NCBI GenBank assembly: GCA_944350335.1
Contig: CALVOQ010000005.1
Coordinates: 1-32,994, forward strand
Length of the DNA stretch: 32,994 bases
DNA from: an uncultured Bacilli bacterium
GTDB lineage: Bacteria > Bacillota_I > Bacilli_A > RF39 > UBA660
Reading direction: 5' to 3'
Shown here: piece by piece, positions 24,933 through 31,718 of the stretch
Layout: every line of letters begins with the position of its first letter
Numbering within the stretch: position 1 is the stretch's first letter
The notes under the pieces: model-generated
The model's database searches: none
The model's input: only the letters and a program-made list of their open reading frames with translations
Told to the model about the DNA's origin: nothing
Position numbers and translations under genes: made by a program

Positions 24933-25551
24933 ATTTATCATTTTTTTCCTTATATTTAATTACTATATAACGATTTGGTTCTTCTCCTTCGCTTTCAGTT
25001 TTTATATAATCAAACTTACTTAATGCGTTATGAATTGTCCTTCTTTCATATGAATTCATGGGATCTAATTTAACTGAAACTTTTGAAAGTGTCACCTCTC
25101 TAGCTATTTTTTTTACCTCTTTTATTAAATAATACAATTGTTTAGATTTATAATTTTCAACATCTACAATAACATTTGTTTTTATATTTATTTTTTTGTA
25201 TATTGCTTGTTTTAAATATATTTGAAGCGAATTTAATATCCTCCCTTTTTTCCCTATTATCATAGAATTGTTATTAGAAATTATATTATATGATATTAAC
25301 TTTTCTCTTATCTTTGTTTCAATATTACAATCTATTCCCATGTTAGATATTATTTCTTCTAGTAATTGTTTTCCTAACTCAGAAATATCGCTAATTTTTA
25401 CTAATTCTAATACTACTTTTTTTGATTTAAGTAATCCTGCCTTTTCTTCGATTACTTTGTAAAAAATATCATTTTCTGTTAAATTTAATTCTTCTAGTGC
25501 TTCTTTTAATATTTCCTGCTCATTTTTTCCTTTATATATATATTTTTCCAT
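24931..25551 (-). CDS. jag: Jag (KhpB/EloR), RNA-binding protein
   Basis: Jag is a cytoplasmic RNA-binding protein linked to cell elongation and sporulation (SpoIIIJ-associated). The 206-residue protein has an N-terminal Jag domain (about 1-50, YIYKGKNEQEILKEALEELN), a KH domain with MIIGKKGRILNSLQIYLKQA (about 97-116) and a C-terminal R3H domain with YERRTIHNALSKF. It begins 11 bases after yidC; its AGGAG overlaps the yidC stop. The yidC-jag pair is almost universal in Bacillota. Confidence 0.97.
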   Translation of the reverse strand: MEKYIYKGKNEQEILKEALEELNLTENDIFYKVIEEKAGLLKSKKVVLELVKISDISELGKQLLEEIISNMGIDCNIETKIREKLISYNIISNNNSMIIGKKGRILNSLQIYLKQAIYKKINIKTNVIVDVENYKSKQLYYLIKEVKKIAREVTLSKVSVKLDPMNSYERRTIHNALSKFDYIKTESEGEEPNRYIVIKYKEKNDK

Positions 25552-25562
25552 TTACTTCACTC

Positions 25563-26468
25563 CTATTTTTTTCTAACTACTTTTTTTTGAATAATACCTT
25601 GCACAACGGCAAAACCACTACTTACTATCCAATAAAAGGCTAAGGCTGATGGTAATCCAAATGACATTATGCCAATAAATCCGACCATAAACTTATTCAT
25701 GATGTTCATTTGTTTTGCTTGCATTTCATCCATTGAAATTGTATTTATATTTTTGAATGATAGATATGTTGTGACAAGTATTAATAATACGATAATAATG
25801 TAGTAATATTGTCCTGCAATGATGCCTTCCCAAGGAGTTGTTCCTAAATGAAATATCCATAATTTTTCCTCAAATATTACTGGTACTCTTTGTATAGCTT
25901 CTAAAAATGCAAATAATATTGGTAATTGTATAAATGATATTAAACAGCTGGATACAGGACTTATATTATATTTTTTATAAACTAACATCATTTCTTGACT
26001 TTTCATCATCATAGATTGTTGATCTGTTTTGTCTTTATATTTTCTCTCTAATTTGTCTAATTCTGGCTTAGCTTTTTTCATGTTTTCACTCATTGCCATT
26101 GTTTTTTTACTCATAGGAAGTAATATAATTCTTAAGGCTATACCTAATATCATTATAGCAATTCCATAATTTTTTACAATTTGACCTAAATTGATTATTA
26201 ACCAAGCTAGTGGTTTTACAAATATTGATGTCCAAAGACCTTCATAGCCACCGTCAGTTATTTTGAAATCAGCACATGTTGATAATTCTTCAATATTGAT
26301 ATTGGTATTTTTTTGATTTTTTATATATATTTCTTTGACTTCATCAGTTGTTGGCTGACATAAAATATTTTTTGTATATTGCTTTTCACTTTCTTCATCT
26401 ATGAAACTTTTAGTACAACCAGTACTTAGGAAAAGTATTGCTAAGATAAGAATTAATATTTTTTTCAT
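25563..26468 (-). CDS. yidC: Membrane protein insertase YidC (SpoIIIJ/OxaA)
   Basis: YidC inserts membrane proteins, alone or with Sec; the B. subtilis copy SpoIIIJ is needed for stage III of sporulation. The 301-residue product has a lipoprotein signal with lipobox LSTGC (Cys at about 18) and the five-helix insertase core from about 80, with AIMILGIALRIILLPMSKKTMAMSENMKK, whose arginine in RIILLP sits in the hydrophilic groove position, and later ISPVSSCLISFIQLPILFAFLEAI. Its ATG overlaps the TGA of rnpA by 4 bases. Only the Gram-positive short form is present, without the large periplasmic domain. Confidence 0.96.
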   Translation of the reverse strand: MKKILILILAILFLSTGCTKSFIDEESEKQYTKNILCQPTTDEVKEIYIKNQKNTNINIEELSTCADFKITDGGYEGLWTSIFVKPLAWLIINLGQIVKNYGIAIMILGIALRIILLPMSKKTMAMSENMKKAKPELDKLERKYKDKTDQQSMMMKSQEMMLVYKKYNISPVSSCLISFIQLPILFAFLEAIQRVPVIFEEKLWIFHLGTTPWEGIIAGQYYYIIIVLLILVTTYLSFKNINTISMDEMQAKQMNIMNKFMVGFIGIMSFGLPSALAFYWIVSSGFAVVQGIIQKKVVRKK

Positions 26469-26785
26469 TTTTCCTCCCTCAATGTATTAAGTAAATATTC
26501 TTGTTTCATGTCATAACTTAATGTTAATAAAATATTCCTAACTATTATAACATAATCTTTATTAATTGATAGTTTATTTTTCATTAATATATCTTTCAGT
26601 TGTCTTTTAAGTTTGTTTCTAACGTTTGATTTTCCTATTTTTTTATTTACTGAAATACAATATCTACTATAATTATAGTTATTTTCTCTATAAAAAACTA
26701 AAAAATATTTATTGTTTATTTTTTTGCCAACTTTAATTATTTCTTGTATTTCTTCATTTTTTGTAATTATATATTTTTTATTCAT
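26465..26785 (-). CDS. rnpA: Ribonuclease P protein component
   Basis: RnpA is the protein subunit of RNase P that matures tRNA 5' ends with the RNA subunit. The roughly 106-residue basic protein has the signature KIGKSNVRNKLKRQLKDI (the RNR motif region), preceded by the YFLVFYRENN strand and ISVNKK. I choose ATG 26785, 5 bases after GGTGA; a GTG three codons earlier is that ribosome site itself. It follows rpmH after a strong terminator, so it needs read-through or its own weak promoter (a TATAAT abuts the T-run). The rnpA RNA gene partner was not seen here. Confidence 0.93.
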   Translation of the reverse strand: MNKKYIITKNEEIQEIIKVGKKINNKYFLVFYRENNYNYSRYCISVNKKIGKSNVRNKLKRQLKDILMKNKLSINKDYVIIVRNILLTLSYDMKQEYLLNTLREEK

Positions 26786-26812
26786 TAGTTTCACCGCTTG
26801 TATAAATTATAC

Positions 26813-26841
26813 AAAAAAAACTACTTAATTAAAAGTAGTTT
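26813..26841 (-). terminator. Intrinsic terminator of rpmH
   Basis: On the minus strand AAACTACTT-TTAATT-AAGTAGTTT is a perfect 9-bp stem followed by further T, a run of eight counting the stem end. It lies just after the rpmH stop and upstream of rnpA, so expression of L34 and RNase P protein can be separated. Confidence 0.88.
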
Positions 26842-26843
26842 AG

Positions 26844-26969
26844 TTATTTAACTATTGATTTTCTGCCTCTTTTTCTTCTAGATGTTAGTATATTTGAATC
26901 TTTTCTTGCTCTAAATCCTTGTTTTTTAACTTTTTTTATATTTTTTTTGGCCTTTGGTGTTATTTTCAT
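26844..26969 (-). CDS. rpmH: Ribosomal protein L34, shortened
   Basis: L34 is a small, arginine- and lysine-rich protein of the 50S subunit. The 41-codon gene keeps the family core QGFRAR and the basic end SRRKRGRK. It differs from the usual 44 residues: the N-terminus is MKITPKAKKN instead of the near-invariant MKRTxQP, and about four residues are missing in the loop after GFRAR, where most species have a K-N-G-R sequence. The frame is open throughout and has GGAGG before the ATG, so this is not a frameshift. It is the first gene left of the origin, with a consensus promoter. The name is secure from position and core motif. Confidence 0.93.
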   Translation of the reverse strand: MKITPKAKKNIKKVKKQGFRARKDSNILTSRRKRGRKSIVK

Positions 26970-26992
26970 AGTTTGCCTCCTTAATCGCAATA

Positions 26993-27021
26993 ATTATAAA
27001 AAATTATTTATCTTTTGTCAA
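26993..27021 (-). promoter_or_regulatory. Consensus sigma-A promoter of rpmH
   Basis: On the minus strand TTGACA, 17 bases, TATAAT: both hexamers perfect, as expected for a strong ribosomal-protein promoter next to the origin. Confidence 0.9.
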
Positions 27022-27070
27022 CTAGTTTTTATTCTTCAAAAGTTCTTAATAATTTGTTTTGAGTTATTAA

Positions 27071-27275
27071 TTATTAACATCTATTAAGTATTGATAACAA
27101 TTCGTTTTTTAATAATTTATAGGCTATAAAATATTTATTAACAGTTATGTTGATAAATATTTATTAGCTTATTAACATGTTGATATAAAAATTGTTAATA
27201 CTGTTGATAACTAAAAAAAAATATTATAAAATAAGAAAAATTGTGTTAATAAATTGTTGATAACTCTGTTAATAT
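27071..27275. other. oriC: Origin of replication: DnaA-box cluster upstream of dnaA
   Basis: This gene-free region between rpmH and dnaA has seven exact copies of TTATYAACA: at 27071, 27135 and 27169 on plus, and at 27148, 27202, 27244 and 27255 on minus (left coordinates). Three further copies have one mismatch (27178, 27193, 27267). The boxes at 27169-27177 and 27178-27186 abut as an inverted pair. The classic TTATCCACA is not present. The rest, to 27358, is A/T-rich and includes a likely dnaA promoter with TACAAT at 27320-27325. A second small cluster lies after dnaA, giving a bipartite origin as in Bacillus. Confidence 0.88.
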
Positions 27276-27358
27276 TTATTTATTTAAAAAAAACGCTATC
27301 AAATTAATTAAAAATGTTTTACAATTATGTTGAAAGGTACTTTATCTAGGGTGGTTTT

Positions 27359-28738
27359 ATGAGTAATAATGAAATATGGAATAAATTTTTACAACTTATA
27401 ATTACTAAGATATCTAGTATATCTTTTCAAACGTGGTTTAAGGATTTAAAACTTAAAAACGTTGAAAATGATAAAATAATATTAACTGTACCTTTTGAAG
27501 CACAAAAAAATCAGCTTATTAATTTATATAAAGAATTAATAGAAGATATTTTTTCTGAAATTATTGGTTTTGAAAAATCTATTGAAATTCTTTTAGAAAA
27601 TGAAGCAATTGAGCAAAACAACAATGTTTATAACTCAACAATTAAAAATAACACATCTGATAGTGATAAATTATCTTATAAATATTATTCAAATTTTAAT
27701 CCTAAATATACTTTTGATAATTTTATAGTAGGAGACTCAAATAGATTTGCATATAGTAGTGCATTAGCAGTTGCAGAAAAACCTGGAAAATTATATAATC
27801 CTTTATTTCTTTATGGAAAAAGTGGGCTTGGTAAAACTCATTTGATGCACGCGATTGGAAATTATCTTTTAGAACATTCTGATAAAAAAGTTTTATATAT
27901 AACAAGCGAACAATTTATAAATGAATTTATTAATTTAACTAAAGATGGTGGCAATAAAGAAGACAATTTAACTTATATTGAGATTTTTAAAAGTAAATAT
28001 AGAGATATTGATGTTTTAATGATTGACGATATTCAATTTTTAGTTGGAGCGGTTAAAACTCAGCAGGAGTTTACTAATACTTTTAATAGTTTATATTATA
28101 ATGAAAAACAAATTATTATATGTTCTGATAGAAGTGTTGATGACTTAAAATTATTTGAAGAACGTTTAAAAACTAGATTTAATTGGGGCTTAAAAGCTAT
28201 TATATCTGTTCCAGAATTTGATTTAAAAGTAAAGATTATACACAATAAAATTAAAAGTGGGGATTTAATTATAAATTTAGATGATTCTATTATTGATTTT
28301 ATTGCTGCTAATTGTGGTAGTGATGTTAGAAATCTAGAAGGTGCTATTACTAGGTTACATGCTTTTTCGGCAATTATGAACATAAAAAAATTAACTTTAG
28401 ATGATGCGCGCGAAGCTTTAAAAGATTATACAAATAATTCTATATATGATCCTAATACTGTGGAAAAAATTCAAAATATTGTGGCAGATTTCTTCAAGTT
28501 AAACATTGATGATTTAAAAGGAAAAAAACGAAGTAAAGTTATTGCTAATGCTCGTATGATAGCTATGTATCTTTGTAGAACAATGACTGAAGAAACTTAT
28601 CCACGGATTGGACTAGAATTTGGTGGAAGAGACCATTCTACAGTAATTCATGCTTATGAAAAGATTAGTAAGGATTTGAAATTAAACGTAGAACTTGGTA
28701 AAATTATAAATGAGTTAAAACAAAAGATATGTGAATAA
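27359..28738 (+). CDS. dnaA: Chromosomal replication initiator DnaA
   Basis: DnaA binds DnaA boxes at oriC, melts the origin and loads the helicase. The 459-residue protein has domain I with SSISFQTWFKDLKL, a short Asn/Ser-rich linker (about 85-105), the AAA+ domain with Walker A GKSGLGKTHLMHA, Walker B VLMIDDIQFL and the arginine-finger region FEERLKTRFNWGL, and the DNA-binding domain IV with the signature FGGRDHSTVIHAYEKI. The signature reads H-S-T where most DnaA have H-T-T; this helix contacts the box, and the local boxes are also non-canonical. It is flanked on both sides by DnaA boxes. Confidence 0.98.
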   Translation: MSNNEIWNKFLQLIITKISSISFQTWFKDLKLKNVENDKIILTVPFEAQKNQLINLYKELIEDIFSEIIGFEKSIEILLENEAIEQNNNVYNSTIKNNTSDSDKLSYKYYSNFNPKYTFDNFIVGDSNRFAYSSALAVAEKPGKLYNPLFLYGKSGLGKTHLMHAIGNYLLEHSDKKVLYITSEQFINEFINLTKDGGNKEDNLTYIEIFKSKYRDIDVLMIDDIQFLVGAVKTQQEFTNTFNSLYYNEKQIIICSDRSVDDLKLFEERLKTRFNWGLKAIISVPEFDLKVKIIHNKIKSGDLIINLDDSIIDFIAANCGSDVRNLEGAITRLHAFSAIMNIKKLTLDDAREALKDYTNNSIYDPNTVEKIQNIVADFFKLNIDDLKGKKRSKVIANARMIAMYLCRTMTEETYPRIGLEFGGRDHSTVIHAYEKISKDLKLNVELGKIINELKQKICE

Positions 28739-28745
28739 CTATTAG

Positions 28746-28845
28746 TTATCAACATAATAAAATTTGTTATATTTGTGGAATATATAAGGGTTTTATAAAG
28801 TTATTAACACTATTAACAGTGATAATAATAAATATATATATATAA
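28746..28845. other. Second DnaA-box cluster and candidate unwinding element, dnaA-dnaN gap
   Basis: TTATCAACA at 28746-28754, TTATTAACA at 28801-28809 and a one-mismatch copy directly behind at 28810-28818 are all on plus. They are followed by a pure A/T run of 24 bases (28822-28845) just before the dnaN ribosome site. Boxes followed by such a run match the B. subtilis layout in which DnaA bound downstream of dnaA opens an adjacent AT-rich element. Confidence 0.75.
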
Positions 28846-28861
28846 GGAAGGGTGTATTTTT

Positions 28862-29983
28862 ATGAAATTTAAAATTAAAAAAAATATTTTATTAGAAGGA
28901 TTAAATAATGTTAGTAAGGCTTTATCAAATAGAAATATTATACCTGTATTAAATGGGATACTATTTAATTTAACAAACAAGGGTTTATCTTTAACAGCTA
29001 CAGATAATGATTTAACTATTAAAACTTTTATAGATAAAAGTGATATTATCAACATTGATAGTGAAGGTAGTGTTGTTATAATAGGTAGATACGTTTTAGA
29101 TATTATTCGTAAGTTACCTTGTGAAGAGGTTGAAATAGAAGAAATAGAAGGTGGGAAGGCTATAATTTCTACACCCAATGCAAAATATAATTTAAATTGT
29201 TTTGATATTAATGACTTTCCAAAAATTGATATTGTGGAAAATGATAAACCTATTAAATTATTAACAGGTAAGTTTAAAGAAATAGTGAATCAAACAGTTT
29301 TTTCAACATCTATGCAGGAAAGTAGACCTTTATTAACAGGTATTAACTTGAAAATAATAGGTAATTTATTAGAAACTGTAGCTACTGATTCTTATAGACT
29401 TTCTAAAAAAATAATAAAACTTGATAAAAATGTGGATAATAATATTAATATAGTGATTCCAGCAAAAAATGTTATTGAACTAATTAAAATAATAGAAAAT
29501 GAAGAAAGTGAATTAGTATTATACTGTTTTAATAATAAAATTTTATTTAAATATGAAAATATTTTATTTCAATCAAGTCTATTAAATGGAACTTATCCTA
29601 ATACTGATACATTGATTCCAACTGAATTTCAAACTAAGTTACAATTAAATTTAAATGATTTTTATGATGTGGTTGATAGGGCAGCATTATTAACACAAGT
29701 TAAAGATAAAAATATAGTTCAATTAGAATTAAAAGATAATAATATTATAATTACTAGTTCTAGTCCTGAAATAGGTAAAGTTGAAGAGGTAATGCCTATT
29801 AAAGCTTTAACTGGTCCAAATATAAAAATATCTTTTAGCGCAAAGTTTATGATGGATGCATTAAAAAGTTTTACAAGTGAAGAAGTTATAATAATGCTAA
29901 ATGGAGATATTAAACCAATTATAATAAAAGAGTCTGAAGATGGAGATTTAACACAACTTATTTTGCCTATTAAGACATATTAA
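28862..29983 (+). CDS. dnaN: DNA polymerase III beta clamp
   Basis: The sliding clamp holds DNA polymerase and repair factors on DNA. The 373-residue protein has normal length and the three-domain clamp layout: LLEGLNNVSKALSNRNIIPVL at the start, ESRPLLTGINLKI with ATDSYRLSKK in the middle, and the C-terminal end DLTQLILPIKTY, close to the family ending that forms the partner-binding pocket. AAGGAAGGG precedes the ATG. A hairpin terminator follows, so comK downstream is a separate unit. Three extra TTATTAACA sequences inside the gene (29258, 29330, 29687) encode Leu-Leu-Thr and may be chance. Confidence 0.98.
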   Translation: MKFKIKKNILLEGLNNVSKALSNRNIIPVLNGILFNLTNKGLSLTATDNDLTIKTFIDKSDIINIDSEGSVVIIGRYVLDIIRKLPCEEVEIEEIEGGKAIISTPNAKYNLNCFDINDFPKIDIVENDKPIKLLTGKFKEIVNQTVFSTSMQESRPLLTGINLKIIGNLLETVATDSYRLSKKIIKLDKNVDNNINIVIPAKNVIELIKIIENEESELVLYCFNNKILFKYENILFQSSLLNGTYPNTDTLIPTEFQTKLQLNLNDFYDVVDRAALLTQVKDKNIVQLELKDNNIIITSSSPEIGKVEEVMPIKALTGPNIKISFSAKFMMDALKSFTSEEVIIMLNGDIKPIIIKESEDGDLTQLILPIKTY

Positions 29984-30009
29984 AGAAAATTTAATTTTTC
30001 TTTTTTTTT
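29982..30009 (+). terminator. Terminator of dnaN
   Basis: AAAGAAAA-TTTAAT-TTTTCTTT is a perfect but A/T-rich 8-bp stem followed by T residues. It starts at the dnaN stop codon. Weak in pairing energy but well placed. Confidence 0.6.
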
Positions 30010-30050
30010 GACAAAAAATGACATTTATCGACAAATTTATATGTTATAAT
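30010..30050 (+). promoter_or_regulatory. comK promoter with phased GACA repeats and a ComK-like AT-box
   Basis: TATAAT at 30045-30050 is a good -10, but the hexamer 17 bases upstream (CATTTA) is a poor -35, which suggests an activated promoter. GACA occurs at 30010, 30020 and 30030, exactly one helical turn apart. Bases 30015-30027 read AAAA-N5-TTTA, one base from the ComK AT-box AAAA-N5-TTTT, so autoregulation is possible. In such AT-rich DNA the box alone is weak evidence. Confidence 0.5.
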
Positions 30051-30083
30051 GGGAGTATTAATTTCAAGAACGGGGGTGATAAG

Positions 30084-30536
30084 ATGGAATATGAAATTAA
30101 TAATAATACTCTTTATATTTGTGCGTTAGAAGGTAAAAAAACTAAAATATATGAATCTGATGCGGAATATGAAGTAAATATTAGTGCTAGTAAAGTAATT
30201 GAACATAGTTGTGAATATTTTGGATCTACTATGGAAGGTAGACAATTAGGAACAAAATCTTTAATTGGTGTTACTCATAAGTCACCAATATTTATTGAAG
30301 AAAGTTCAAATATTATATTTTTTCCTTTAAATTCTCCAAGAAATGAAATGTGTTCTTGGGTAAGTTTTAATAATGTTTTAAGTTATAAGCAAGGAAAAAA
30401 TCAAAAAACAACTATTATAAGATTTAAAAATGGTAAAGAATTAGAAGTTTTTGCTAGTATTGGAACAATAACTAATCAAATTTTGCGTTCATCTAGACTA
30501 CAAGTAGTATTAAATGATAGAAAACAAAGAATTTGA
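30084..30536 (+). CDS. comK: ComK-family competence transcription factor
   Basis: ComK is the master activator of DNA-uptake genes in Bacillus. The 150-residue product aligns with B. subtilis ComK through its core: VIEHSCEYFGSTMEGRQLGT, then THKSPIFIEESSNIIFFPL and CSWVSFNNVLSY, then FKNGKELEVFASIGTITNQILRSSRLQ, with conserved Cys, Gly and HK-P positions. It stops about 35-40 residues short of B. subtilis ComK (192) and so lacks the C-terminal region with FMLYP that MecA binds for ClpCP degradation. I choose ATG 30084, behind GGGGGTGAT. It occupies the place between dnaN and recF where Bacillus has the S4-domain gene yaaA. Whether it controls competence here is inference. Confidence 0.88.
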   Translation: MEYEINNNTLYICALEGKKTKIYESDAEYEVNISASKVIEHSCEYFGSTMEGRQLGTKSLIGVTHKSPIFIEESSNIIFFPLNSPRNEMCSWVSFNNVLSYKQGKNQKTTIIRFKNGKELEVFASIGTITNQILRSSRLQVVLNDRKQRI

Positions 30537-30556
30537 TAGAAATTAGAACATATTTG

Positions 30557-30565
30557 TGATATAAT
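30557..30565 (+). promoter_or_regulatory. Extended -10 promoter of recF-gyrB
   Basis: TG-A-TATAAT is a perfect extended -10; there is no recognisable -35. The expected start, near 30572, falls in the first arm of a long dyad. Confidence 0.6.
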
Positions 30566-30568
30566 TGG

Positions 30569-30600
30569 TAATAGGTATAGGTGTACTCGTATACCTATTA
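30569..30600 (+). repeat. 11-bp dyad at the recF-gyrB transcription start
   Basis: TAATAGGTATA (30569-30579) and TATACCTATTA (30590-30600) are perfect inverted repeats with a 10-base loop. The following bases are T-rich but not a clean T-run. It can be an operator over the start site, a 5' stabilising hairpin, or a poor terminator of comK. Confidence 0.65.
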
Positions 30601-30632
30601 TTTACTTTATAAGGGGCAAAAGAGGTTTTAAA

Positions 30633-31718
30633 ATGAATATCACTAACTTAGAGTTAAATAATTTTAGAAATTATAAAAAGTTAAAATTAAAAGATTTAGC
30701 AAAAACTAATGTTATAATTGGAAAAAATGGTATCGGAAAAACTAGTATATTGGAATCTATTTATGTATTATGTTTAGCTAGAAGTTTTAGAAGTAATATT
30801 GAACTTAATCTTATTAAATTAGATAGCGAATATTTAAAAATTAAAGGAGATATTTTAAGTAATTCTAAAATTAAAAAACTTGAATATTTTTTGTCAAAGT
30901 CGGGAAAAAAAACGAAGATAAATAATGTTTTAAAGAAAAAAATTAGCGATTTTATAAGTCAATATAAAGTAATTTTATATGCTCCTGATGAAGTAAAATT
31001 TATTAAAGATTCTCCTAGTAATCGTAGAAGTTATATTAATATTAGTTTGTCTCAATTAAATAAGTCTTACATTAAACTTTTAAATGATTATAATGTTTTA
31101 ATAAAGAATAAAAATGATTATTACAAGAAATTGTACATTAATTCTTTTATTGATGAATCTTACTTAGATGTTTTGGATTTAAAAATATCTGAACTGGGTT
31201 ATATGATTTATAAAAGTAGAAGAGATTTTATTGATAAAATTAATAATTATTTAAAAAAAATATGTAGGAAGTTGAAATTAGGTGATAAGATTAACCTAAA
31301 TTATGTTTCCCAATTTAACAATTTAAATGAAAATGATTTTATAAAATTGTTAAAAAAAAATAGAAAAAAAGAGATTCAGCAAGGCATTACTAAAACTGGT
31401 ATACATAGGGATGATTTTGAATTTTTATTAGATGATAAAATTGTTAAAGATTATTGTTCTCAAGGTGTTCAAAAAATGGTAATGTTAGCTTTAAAGTTAG
31501 CTGAAATGGAAGTGTTAATAAAAGATTATTATGAACAACCTATACTTTTATTAGATGATTTATTTAGTGAATTAGATGAAAAAAATCAAAATATTATTTT
31601 GGAAAATCTGAACAAGGATATTCAAATTTTTATTACTACAACAGATATTAATAATATTAAAAAAAATATTTTAAAGTCTGCAAAAGTTATTGATTTAGAT
31701 AGGATGGTGGAACGATGA
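30633..31718 (+). CDS. recF: DNA replication and repair protein RecF
   Basis: RecF, with RecO and RecR, loads RecA at single-strand gaps. The 361-residue SMC-like ATPase has Walker [18 protein letters not shown] (about 28-44), [20 protein letters not shown], the signature region [17 protein letters not shown] and Walker [21 protein letters not shown] precedes the ATG. Its TGA overlaps the ATG of gyrB by 4 bases, so the two are translationally coupled, as in many Bacillota. Confidence 0.97.
   Translation: MNITNLELNNFRNYKKLKLKDLAKTNVIIGKNGIGKTSILESIYVLCLARSFRSNIELNLIKLDSEYLKIKGDILSNSKIKKLEYFLSKSGKKTKINNVLKKKISDFISQYKVILYAPDEVKFIKDSPSNRRSYINISLSQLNKSYIKLLNDYNVLIKNKNDYYKKLYINSFIDESYLDVLDLKISELGYMIYKSRRDFIDKINNYLKKICRKLKLGDKINLNYVSQFNNLNENDFIKLLKKNRKKEIQQGITKTGIHRDDFEFLLDDKIVKDYCSQGVQKMVMLALKLAEMEVLIKDYYEQPILLLDDLFSELDEKNQNIILENLNKDIQIFITTTDINNIKKNILKSAKVIDLDRMVER

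Noticed and set aside
29258-29695. Three more TTATTAACA sequences inside dnaN.
   Set aside because: They encode Leu-Leu-Thr in frame and a few chance copies are expected in AT-rich DNA; not counted as origin boxes.
29986-29998. A perfect AAAA-N5-TTTT ComK AT-box after dnaN.
   Set aside because: It is part of the A/T-rich terminator hairpin of dnaN, which explains the sequence; the 16-base distance to the next box does not match known ComK spacings.
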